A model generated the notes under the pieces. That model worked only from the letters and a program-made list of their open reading frames with translations. It was not told the DNA's origin and did not search any database. From Nitrosococcus wardiae (lineage in GTDB: Bacteria > Pseudomonadota > Gammaproteobacteria > Nitrosococcales > Nitrosococcaceae): a stretch of DNA of 64,000 nt. Position numbers and translations under genes: made by a program. The DNA lies in contig NZ_CP038033.1 in NCBI RefSeq assembly GCF_004421105.1, positions 2,437,659-2,501,658 of the forward strand, given 5' to 3'. Below, in pieces: positions 7,115 through 14,461 of the stretch (positions are counted from its first letter, which is position 1; each line of letters starts with the position of its first letter).

Positions 7115-8260
7115 TTAGGATTTTAACCCAGAACCCAGCGCTACCCCGATAAAGGTGGCAGTGGCATAGCCTAGTGTGCCGCAGAGGATGGCCGGAATGA
7201 CCAGAGAGTCCCATCGGCGGGCTGCTGCCATTGCAGCGGCGGTTGTTGGGCCTCCCATGTTGGCATTGGAGGCGACCACCATTTCTGGCAGGCTGAGTTT
7301 GAAGAGTTTGCCGCCAATCAAAAGGGTCATCAGGTGGATGGCAAGAATCAGTCCCGCAAATCCAAACAACACCGGCCCCACCGTTAAAACGACGGTAATG
7401 TTGGCACTGGCGCCGATGGCGGCAAAGAAAACTTGCATGAGTATAAGCCCCACCTCATGGGCGCCTTCCAACTTTGCCATCTGGCGGGGAAGCAAGGTCG
7501 CCAGCGTAATGGTGAGGGCGGTTAGGATGAGGATGCCGCTACCCGAGCAATCCAGTTCTGCTTCCAAGGCAAAGCTAATGGCACAGATTAGGCTGCTAAG
7601 GGCAAGTCCAGTAAGAAGGGAAGAAAGATGCAGGTGGGGGGTTGGGGGGGGCTCCAAAGTCAGTGCACCATCGAGGGAGGGGGTGTCCCTGAGGAGAGGA
7701 GTCGGATACCATGTCTGGAGCCAAGGAAGTGAGGGCAGCGTAAAAAGCAGCAGGAAATAGAGAGTCATCATCAGATTGTCAGCCGCGATACCGGCGGTAA
7801 GTAGATCACCGGTACGTAATCCTACCGCCTCGGCGGCTCCCATATAGTTCATTGAGCCGCCAATGTAAGTGGCGCTGAAAATAGCAGCCAGTTGCCAATC
7901 CTGTTCTCCTAAGGGGATCAAATAAAAAGCGGCTACCGTGCCCATCACCGTGCCTAAGGCACCCAGGGCAAAAGCCATTAGGGTCGCCCCAGATTCATGG
8001 ACGATACGGCGTAGATCGGCGGAAAACAGCAGCAAGGGAATAGCGAGTGGTACCAGGTAGGTCCAGACAGTGTCGTAAACGGGGGCAGCCGCTGGGATGA
8101 CTCCTAAATTGGACAGAGCAAAGGTCGTGAGCAAGGTAATGACTGCCCCAGAGAACCGGGCGCCTAAGGCTGTGCGTTCTCCCCAGGTGCCCAGGGCAGC
8201 GGCAGTGAGTAAGATAGCCCAAAGGGTCCAGGTATTATCCGCTGTGATTAGGGCGTCCAT
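7115..8260 (-). CDS. DUF819 (YjcL-like) membrane protein, putative transporter
   Basis: 381 residues with about ten to eleven hydrophobic segments and short loops. Typical DUF819 landmarks are the N-terminal WAILLTAAALGTWGERT, the helix pair around SATYIGGSMNYMGAAEAVGL, and near the end PEMVVASNANMGGPTTAAAMAAARRW followed by a last membrane helix. The repeated GG-N/M motifs in each half fit an inverted-repeat carrier of the bile-acid/arsenite superfamily, but no substrate is established. A hydrophilic loop of about 35 residues sits mid-protein. The gene stands alone, divergent from tldD. Confidence 0.85.
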   Translation of the reverse strand: MDALITADNTWTLWAILLTAAALGTWGERTALGARFSGAVITLLTTFALSNLGVIPAAAPVYDTVWTYLVPLAIPLLLFSADLRRIVHESGATLMAFALGALGTVMGTVAAFYLIPLGEQDWQLAAIFSATYIGGSMNYMGAAEAVGLRTGDLLTAGIAADNLMMTLYFLLLFTLPSLPWLQTWYPTPLLRDTPSLDGALTLEPPPTPHLHLSSLLTGLALSSLICAISFALEAELDCSGSGILILTALTITLATLLPRQMAKLEGAHEVGLILMQVFFAAIGASANITVVLTVGPVLFGFAGLILAIHLMTLLIGGKLFKLSLPEMVVASNANMGGPTTAAAMAAARRWDSLVIPAILCGTLGYATATFIGVALGSGLKS

Positions 8261-8358
8261 CCAGTGACTGTTCTAAGCTTGTTGAACGAAATCATTTTTT
8301 TCAACTACTGTAAAGAATTCCCCTTGATGCTACAAACCGATCTTGACGCCTACATGCC

Positions 8359-9789
8359 ATGCTTGAGCTGATCGCAAAGCGTTTTAAAAATATTCCCTCT
8401 CCGGTTGATTTTTGGTCCCTGCGCCTAGTAGAAGATCGGCGTCAGCGGTTGGGCGTGCGGCAGGATGTGTTACAGCCCATCACTAACCATCATGGTCTAG
8501 GTGCTTATATTACAGTCATGGATCAAGGGGGCCTAGGTTATGCCGCCACTAGCGATCTCAGCACAACAGGGTTAGCGGAAGCCTTTCGGCGCGCCATGAC
8601 CTGGGCAAAACGTACGGCTAACACCAGTCTTTTATCTCCTGAGCATATCACTTGGCCCCATCAATCCGGACAGTACCGCACTCCGGTAGAGCAATCCTGG
8701 GAATCCTTGAACTTGAATGCCAAAATCGAGTTGTTGCAGGATACCTGCCGACGTTTAAAAATCACAGATGCCATCGTGGATTGGTTGGCCACCCTCAGTT
8801 ACCGAGCCAGTGAGGTATTGTTCCTCACCAGTGCCGGGGCTGAAATCACCCAGTCTTTTTATTACCTGATGCCTGAGCTTAAGGCGGTGGCCCATGGGGG
8901 CAGTGAGACCCAGATTCGAAGTTATGGCTATGACCATGCCCGCCAGGGAGGATTGGAACATCTGGACCGCTTGAGGTTTTTTGACGCCCCCAAGCGGGTG
9001 GCGGAAGAGGCATTGCAATTACTCCTGGCGCCGAACTGTCCCTCTGGCCAGATGGATCTACTGCTGTTGCCTGAGCAGATGATGCTGCAGATCCATGAGA
9101 GTATCGGACATCCGCTGGAGCTGGATCGGATTCTCGGGGATGAGCGCAACTACGCCGGAAGCAGTTTTGTGACTCTGGATATGTTTGGAACCTATCCTTA
9201 TGGTTCAACACTTTTGAACGTGACCTTCGACCCCCGCTGCGCCGCCCAGTTGGCAAGCTATCGATTCGATGACGAGGGAAGCCTGGCCGAACATACCTAT
9301 GTGATTAGGAAGGGTATTCTGAAGCGGCCTTTAGGGGGGGTGATATCCCAGAATCGTGCTAATCTGTCAGGAGTGGCGAATGCCCGGGCTTGTAATTGGA
9401 ATCGGCCGCCTATCGATCGCATGGCTAATCTCAATCTAGAACCTGGTGACAGCACCCTGGAGCAACTGATTAGCCAGGTAGAGCATGGGGTACTCATGGA
9501 CACTAACCGTTCCTGGTCCATTGATGATAGCCGTAATAAATTCCAGTTTGGTTGTGAATATGGTCGTTTGATCCGTAATGGTGAACTTCAAGAAGTAGTC
9601 AAGAACCCTAATTATCGTGGCATTTCCGCCACCTTTTGGCGCGCCCTCTCGGGGGTGGGGGATATTGGTACGGTTGAGTTAATGGGAACACTCAATTGTG
9701 GCAAGGGGGAACCGAATCAGGCCATCTACGTGGGTCACGCCTCTCCCGCCTGCCTATTCACTGCTGTGGATGTCTTTGGGGGAGTTTGA
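8359..9789 (+). CDS. tldD: TldD-type metalloprotease subunit
   Basis: 476 residues. The Zn-binding motif HESIGH (HEXXXH) is present in LLLPEQMMLQIHESIGHPLELDR, followed by the D-E-G-S segment (YRFDDEGSLAEHTYVI) and the C-terminal GGKGEP-like region. TldD forms a heterodimer with TldE/PmbA that degrades unfolded peptides into the internal chamber and, in some systems, trims ribosomally made peptides. The stop codon abuts the ATG of the partner gene. This pair is shorter and more divergent than the E. coli orthologues and resembles the second TldD/E paralogues found in many bacteria. The start is the first ATG with a reasonable context. Confidence 0.92.
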   Translation: MLELIAKRFKNIPSPVDFWSLRLVEDRRQRLGVRQDVLQPITNHHGLGAYITVMDQGGLGYAATSDLSTTGLAEAFRRAMTWAKRTANTSLLSPEHITWPHQSGQYRTPVEQSWESLNLNAKIELLQDTCRRLKITDAIVDWLATLSYRASEVLFLTSAGAEITQSFYYLMPELKAVAHGGSETQIRSYGYDHARQGGLEHLDRLRFFDAPKRVAEEALQLLLAPNCPSGQMDLLLLPEQMMLQIHESIGHPLELDRILGDERNYAGSSFVTLDMFGTYPYGSTLLNVTFDPRCAAQLASYRFDDEGSLAEHTYVIRKGILKRPLGGVISQNRANLSGVANARACNWNRPPIDRMANLNLEPGDSTLEQLISQVEHGVLMDTNRSWSIDDSRNKFQFGCEYGRLIRNGELQEVVKNPNYRGISATFWRALSGVGDIGTVELMGTLNCGKGEPNQAIYVGHASPACLFTAVDVFGGV

Positions 9790-11112
9790 ATGCCTCTGCG
9801 GGAGTTCTTTAACACTCTGGCCGATACCTTGACCACTAATCTGCACTCGGGAGAGGTTTTGACGCTTTACTTCGAGGCAGAGGACTCGGATTTTATTCGA
9901 TTTAACCGGAACCAGGTGCGCCAGGCGGGCAGTGTTCAGCAATTAGAACTCTCCTTGGATCTATCAGCAGGCTATCGTCATGCCACCGGACGCTGTCATT
10001 TGGTGGGGGATTTGAACAATGATCTGCCTCCCGTTCAATCCCTACTCGCGGCATTGCGTGATCAGCGCCGCTTTATCCCTGAGGATCCTTACCTCTTTTA
10101 TGCTACCGCAGGGTACAATACCGAGACTATGGAGGAAGAGGACCTTCCCAGGGTGGAGGTGGTCCTAAAGGATATTCTCACTGTCGCTGCTGGCTTAGAT
10201 CTGGTGGGTCTCTGGGCGGGCGGCCGATTATATCGCGGTTTTGCCAATTCGCTGGGCCAGTACAACTGGTATTCCACGGGTAATTTTAATTTTGATTGGA
10301 GCTGCTATCATGGTGGTGGTGGGGCTGTTAAATCCCAATATGCCGGAACCAGCTGGGACCCCATCCATTTAGAGCACAAAATGCAAAGAGTGCGTGAGCA
10401 ATTAGGCTTATTTCACCGTCCGGCTAAGGTGCTTCCTCCAGGGCGGTATCGAGTGTATCTCGCTCCCACGGCGTTGATGGAAATTTTCTCCTTACTGGGT
10501 TGGAGCGGGTTCGGCTTAAAAAGCCATCGAACCCAGCAAACCCCGCTTCTGAAAATGGCCCAGGGCAAAAGGCTGCTTCATCCCCTGGTAAACTTGAGTG
10601 AGTACCCGGGGGGCGGTGTTGTCCCCTGCTTTACAGAGACGGGCTTTCAAAAGCCGGAGCGGATTCGACTCATTACCCAGGGGGCCTACCAGGATTGCCT
10701 GGTTTCACCCCGTAGCAGCAAAGAATATGGTATTCCGGTGAATGCCGGCAGCGAGATCCCCCAGTCACTGGATTTAGCTCCCGGTAGACTGAAGACGAAT
10801 GAAGTCTGCGAGAACTTGGAGAAGGGTATCTATATCACTAATCTATGGTATAGCAATTTTTCTGATCCTAATGATGCCCGCATTACTGGCATGACCCGTT
10901 ATGCCTGTTTTTGGGTGGAGGGGGGCAAACCCCAAGCGCCTATCGACGTCATGCGTTTTGATGAGAGTTGGTATCAAATGTTTGGCGACAACCTGCTGGG
11001 CCTTACCACGGAGCGGGAATTTCTTCTGGATCCGAATACCTACGAGCGCCGCTCCTTATCGAGTTTTCGGCTTCCTGGAGCATTAGTCGATAAATTCACA
11101 TTGACTCTTTAA
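9790..11112 (+). CDS. tldE: TldE/PmbA-type subunit, partner of TldD
   Basis: 440 residues. It has the same overall fold as its neighbour but no HEXXXH motif, as expected for TldE. Recognisable regions are the N-terminal strand set (DSDFIRFNRNQVRQAG), the middle GRYRVYLAPTALMEIFSLL and the late PQSLDLAPG and FGDNLLGLTTEREFLLDP. The gene begins directly after the tldD stop (TGAATG), which implies translational coupling and equimolar synthesis. TldE supplies the second half of the enclosed chamber. No peptide precursor gene is seen nearby. Confidence 0.9.
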   Translation: MPLREFFNTLADTLTTNLHSGEVLTLYFEAEDSDFIRFNRNQVRQAGSVQQLELSLDLSAGYRHATGRCHLVGDLNNDLPPVQSLLAALRDQRRFIPEDPYLFYATAGYNTETMEEEDLPRVEVVLKDILTVAAGLDLVGLWAGGRLYRGFANSLGQYNWYSTGNFNFDWSCYHGGGGAVKSQYAGTSWDPIHLEHKMQRVREQLGLFHRPAKVLPPGRYRVYLAPTALMEIFSLLGWSGFGLKSHRTQQTPLLKMAQGKRLLHPLVNLSEYPGGGVVPCFTETGFQKPERIRLITQGAYQDCLVSPRSSKEYGIPVNAGSEIPQSLDLAPGRLKTNEVCENLEKGIYITNLWYSNFSDPNDARITGMTRYACFWVEGGKPQAPIDVMRFDESWYQMFGDNLLGLTTEREFLLDPNTYERRSLSSFRLPGALVDKFTLTL

Positions 11113-11186
11113 GTCGAGGGCGAACAAGATTTTTGTGGCCTCATTTTGGGATGCTAGGTTTAAAGGATATTAAAGGCCTTAAAACG

Positions 11187-12506
11187 ATGTTATTTCCCCC
11201 TTTTCCCTTATCTTCAAAGGCAATTTTTTTAGCAATGTCGCTATTTTTGGCAATAAAATCAGCTTTTGCAGGTGCGCTTGAAGATTATGTAAGCCAGCCC
11301 GACCCCCATTACAATTGGAAACTGACGGCACAGAAGCAAGACCATTGGGGAACACTGGCTCGCCTGGAATTGGTTTCTCAACATTGGCGTAATCAGTTCT
11401 GGAGCCATCATCTGATGGTAGCGCGACCTAATGAAGTCCGAAATCCTGAAATCGGTTTTCTCCTGATTGCTGGCGAGGGTAATGGGGAGAGATACCTGGA
11501 GCGATTGAAAATGATGGCTCAGCGGGCTGGCGCGGTGACCGCCGTCATTACCCAAGTTCCTAACCAACCGCTTTATAATGGACTCAAAGAAGACGCCTTA
11601 ATTGCCTTTACTCTGGTCCAATTTTTAAAAACCGGCGATGAAACTTGGCCTTTACTGTTTCCCATGGTGAAGAGCGTTGTCCGGGGTATGGATACCGTGC
11701 AGTCCTTTGCCCAACAGGCATTTCAGCAGCAGATTGAAGGATTTGTGGTGGCGGGCGCCTCCAAGCGGGGATGGACGACTTGGTTGACGGGCGCGTTAGA
11801 TTCTCGGATAAAAGGGATGGCCCCCATGGTCATCGATATGCTCAATATGGAGCAGCAATTGCGTTGGAGTGCAAAAGTCTACGGTAGGCAAAGCAAAGAA
11901 ATCAGTGATTATACCGAGCTCAATCTCCACCAAAATCAAGATGACCCGGCCATGGTAAAACTGCGCAGTTGGATCGATCCTTATGAATACCGGTTGCGCT
12001 ACACCATGCCTAAACTTTTGTTGCTTGGCACCAATGACCCCTATTGGGTGGTGGACTCGTTACGACATTATTGGAATGATTTGCCGGCACCCAAATTGGT
12101 TTTTCAAACCCCCAATGGGGGGCATCACTTAGGGGGGGGAGAAGAAGCCATGCAGACTCTAGCTGCTTTTTTCCAAATGATTGCTGATGGTGAGGAGTTG
12201 CCGAAAATGGAATGGAAACGACAAGAGGGGGCTGGCGGAGAGGCGAGTGTTAAAGTCTTTGGCGATCAATCCGCTCGGGCAATCCGTCTTTGGACAGCGA
12301 CTTCAGCCGATCGGGATTTTCGTGATGAGCGTTGGTCAAGCAGAAATCTAAAAATCCTATCTGGCAGCAGCTATGCGGCGACTCAGGTAGATATTCCAAA
12401 GCAGGGGTATCGTGCCTACCTATTTGAAGTAGAGATGACCACTTCGGCAGGACATCCTTATAAACTTTCTACAGAAGCCCGTGTCTTACCTGATGATATT
12501 AGATAA
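11187..12506 (+). CDS. PhoPQ-activated pathogenicity-related (PqaA-like) protein
   Basis: About 439 residues from the ATG at 11187, which gives a proper signal peptide (hydrophobic run ending SAFAGALEDYV); an upstream TTG at 11133 would add 18 residues with no role. The mature part is an alpha/beta-hydrolase-like fold: FVVAGASKRGWTTWLTGALD carries the nucleophile-elbow-like GASKRG, followed by RIKGMAPMVIDMLNM and PKLLLLGTNDPYWVVDS with a candidate acidic residue, and GGHHLGGG with a candidate His. This is the family named after Salmonella PqaA. The biochemical substrate is unknown. Periplasmic or secreted location is inferred. The next gene starts 28 bases downstream and is probably co-transcribed. 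Confidence 0.85.
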   Translation: MLFPPFPLSSKAIFLAMSLFLAIKSAFAGALEDYVSQPDPHYNWKLTAQKQDHWGTLARLELVSQHWRNQFWSHHLMVARPNEVRNPEIGFLLIAGEGNGERYLERLKMMAQRAGAVTAVITQVPNQPLYNGLKEDALIAFTLVQFLKTGDETWPLLFPMVKSVVRGMDTVQSFAQQAFQQQIEGFVVAGASKRGWTTWLTGALDSRIKGMAPMVIDMLNMEQQLRWSAKVYGRQSKEISDYTELNLHQNQDDPAMVKLRSWIDPYEYRLRYTMPKLLLLGTNDPYWVVDSLRHYWNDLPAPKLVFQTPNGGHHLGGGEEAMQTLAAFFQMIADGEELPKMEWKRQEGAGGEASVKVFGDQSARAIRLWTATSADRDFRDERWSSRNLKILSGSSYAATQVDIPKQGYRAYLFEVEMTTSAGHPYKLSTEARVLPDDIR

Positions 12507-12534
12507 AAAAATCGATTAAGGCGGATTTCCATAG

Positions 12535-13737
12535 ATGCAAAATCAAGCAACTACTCCTATTTTCTTGCTGCTGTTATTTATTGTCTTATTCCCTGCGCTA
12601 GTGCAATCTTCGCCTAGGGAAAGCGCCCCAGAGGGAGCAGTGCAGGGGGAAGTCAAGGAGAGGGAAGTTGTTCCAGATACTACTAAAATTGAGCCCTCCA
12701 CCAAGGCGGTAAATTTGAGGCAGTTGCTCGAGTTGGAGGGACTTATTCCCGAGCTGTCACGTTATCAGGTTGTCTTTGTGGGGGAGCAGCACCCCCGCTA
12801 TGATCACCACTTGAATCAGCTTGCCATCATTCGTGGACTGCACGCCATACATCCGGAATTGGTGATTGGGGTTGAGTTTTTTCAGCAACCGTTTCAGCCT
12901 TATTTGGATCAATACATCGCGGGTGAATTAAGCGTCGGGGAGTTTTTAGATAAAACCGAATATTATGATCGTTGGATCTATGATTTCCGCCTGTATGCCC
13001 CGATCCTTGAGTTTGCCCAAGAGAACGACATTCCCATACTGGCCCTCAATGTCCCCACGGAGCTCATTCAAAAGGTGGGCCGAGATGGTCTAGAGGGACT
13101 TTCTAAAGAGGAACGGGGGCAGCTTCCTGCCGATATTGACCGTTCCAATGCAGAGTACCGTCAGCGCCTGAAAAAAGTGTTTGAAAATCATCCCCAGCAT
13201 TTCGGGACTTTCGAGACTTTTTATGAGGCTCAACTGGTATGGGACGAATCCATGGCGGAGGGGGCTACCCACTATCTGCAGGACCATCCTGATACTCACA
13301 TGGTGGTCCTTGCGGGCAATGGTCATTTAGCCTATGGCGTGGGTATCCCAGAGCGCTTCAGCCGGCGTCTTGACAAGGTGAGTGTGGCTATCGTGCTGAA
13401 TGATTGGGAAGGTCTTATTGAGCCAGAAATTGCGGATTATTTATTGCTCTCCGAGAAAAAAGAACTGCCAAATGCCGGTTTTTTGGGAGTAATGCTCAAG
13501 CAATCCGACGGAAAACTTAAAATCCAGGCTTTTTCTGAGACTAGCGCGGCTAAGACGGCTGGAATTAAAGAGAAAGATGAACTCCTTGCTTTGAACGGTC
13601 ATCCTGTTGTTGATATGTCTGATGTGAAAGAAATCATGTGGGATAAAAAGCCCGGTGATGAGGTGATCGTCAAGGTACGTCGAAGTGCTTTTTTTGATGA
13701 GGATAAGGAACTAGAAATTAAAGTCGAGCTACGGTAA
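12535..13737 (+). CDS. ChaN-like (Tiki superfamily) protein with C-terminal PDZ domain
   Basis: 400 residues with a signal peptide (about 1-25). The central part (about 75-300) is a ChaN/haem-binding-uptake, Tiki-like fold: VVFVGEQHPRYDHHLNQL, IGVEFFQQPFQPYLDQYI, AQLVWDESMAEG and MVVLAGNGHLAYGVGIPERF carry the conserved GE.H, E and GNGH residues. Campylobacter ChaN binds haem, while eukaryotic Tiki relatives are metal-dependent proteases. Residues about 320-400 are a PDZ-like domain (GFLGVML, SAAKTAGIKEKDELLALNGHPV). This combination suggests a periplasmic binding or proteolytic role. The downstream 240 bases carry a transposon remnant. Confidence 0.85.
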   Translation: MQNQATTPIFLLLLFIVLFPALVQSSPRESAPEGAVQGEVKEREVVPDTTKIEPSTKAVNLRQLLELEGLIPELSRYQVVFVGEQHPRYDHHLNQLAIIRGLHAIHPELVIGVEFFQQPFQPYLDQYIAGELSVGEFLDKTEYYDRWIYDFRLYAPILEFAQENDIPILALNVPTELIQKVGRDGLEGLSKEERGQLPADIDRSNAEYRQRLKKVFENHPQHFGTFETFYEAQLVWDESMAEGATHYLQDHPDTHMVVLAGNGHLAYGVGIPERFSRRLDKVSVAIVLNDWEGLIEPEIADYLLLSEKKELPNAGFLGVMLKQSDGKLKIQAFSETSAAKTAGIKEKDELLALNGHPVVDMSDVKEIMWDKKPGDEVIVKVRRSAFFDEDKELEIKVELR

Positions 13738-13741
13738 TCGC

Positions 13742-13950
13742 GTGCTCCTAAGTTGGCGTTTCGACATGACGAGCTACTCGCCTGTGGCTAGTCGGGAGAA
13801 TTCGCGCCTCAATGCGGTCCTCAGGCGGTGGCTAGGCCACGGCCCGTGGGGTCTTTACCGCTCCACGCGCTTTATCGGTTCCGGCGCTCCCCGCTGTACC
13901 CAACCTCAAACTATTTTTGGCCGTATTAATACCCCTATCGTGGAAAGTTT
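13742..13950 (-). mobile_element. Remnant of the 3' end of an IS200/IS605-type tnpB element
   Basis: Read on the minus strand, 13832-13950 encodes a decayed copy of the last 35-40 residues of the TnpB at 22.5 kb (HDRGIN.A, then LRLGTAGSAGTDKARGAVK before the stop). Bases 13742-13831 resemble the segment downstream of that tnpB, including the near-palindrome CCACGGCCCGTGG. Nothing of the remaining gene is left. It sits between the ChaN-PDZ gene and ycgN. The preserved part is precisely the region that in TnpB systems encodes the right end and guide RNA. Confidence 0.8.
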
Positions 13951-13978
13951 TAAGGGATAAACCTCGCGGGAAAATACG

Positions 13979-14422
13979 ATGATTGAACCTGAATTCTGGA
14001 AACATAAGACTTTGCAAGCTATGTCCCCAGAGGAATGGGAGGCGCTGTGTGATGGTTGCGGTAAATGTTGTCTGTATAAGCTAGAAGATGCGGAGACTGG
14101 AGAGATCTTCTATACGGATGTGGCTTGTCGACTCTTGGACCTACATAGTTGCCGCTGCATGGATTATCAGCACCGTGCTCAGAAAGTGTCAGACTGTTTA
14201 AGCTTGAGGGCGGAGTTGACAGAAGCGCTGAAGTGGCTGCCCTCCACCTGCGCTTATCGTCTGATAGGGGAGGGCAAAGAACTGTTTGATTGGCATCCCT
14301 TGATTTCCGGTGATCCGGAAACCGTACACCAGGCTGGTGTTTCAGCACGGGGGCGGACAGTTCTAGAATCCCAAGTTCGGGACTTGGAGGATCATGTGGT
14401 GGATTGGCCTGCTAAGGGTTAG
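13979..14422 (+). CDS. ycgN: YcgN-family (UPF0260) cysteine-cluster protein
   Basis: 147 residues matching the UPF0260/YcgN family throughout: [32 protein letters not shown], then [21 protein letters not shown] and [22 protein letters not shown]. The conserved cysteines (C-x2-C-x3-C-C, then C, C-x-C, C, C) could bind a metal or iron-sulphur centre, but no function is proven. Length is normal for the family. It follows the tnpB remnant and faces the Pat-like gene on the other strand. Confidence 0.93.
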   Translation: MIEPEFWKHKTLQAMSPEEWEALCDGCGKCCLYKLEDAETGEIFYTDVACRLLDLHSCRCMDYQHRAQKVSDCLSLRAELTEALKWLPSTCAYRLIGEGKELFDWHPLISGDPETVHQAGVSARGRTVLESQVRDLEDHVVDWPAKG

Positions 14423-14461
14423 TCCCAGATTTAAGGATAAAGAGCTTCTCTAGCAATATTG

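Noticed and set aside
13742-13960. 72-codon plus-strand frame after the ChaN-PDZ gene
   Set aside because: It is the antisense of the tnpB remnant, as the comparison with 22.5 kb shows.
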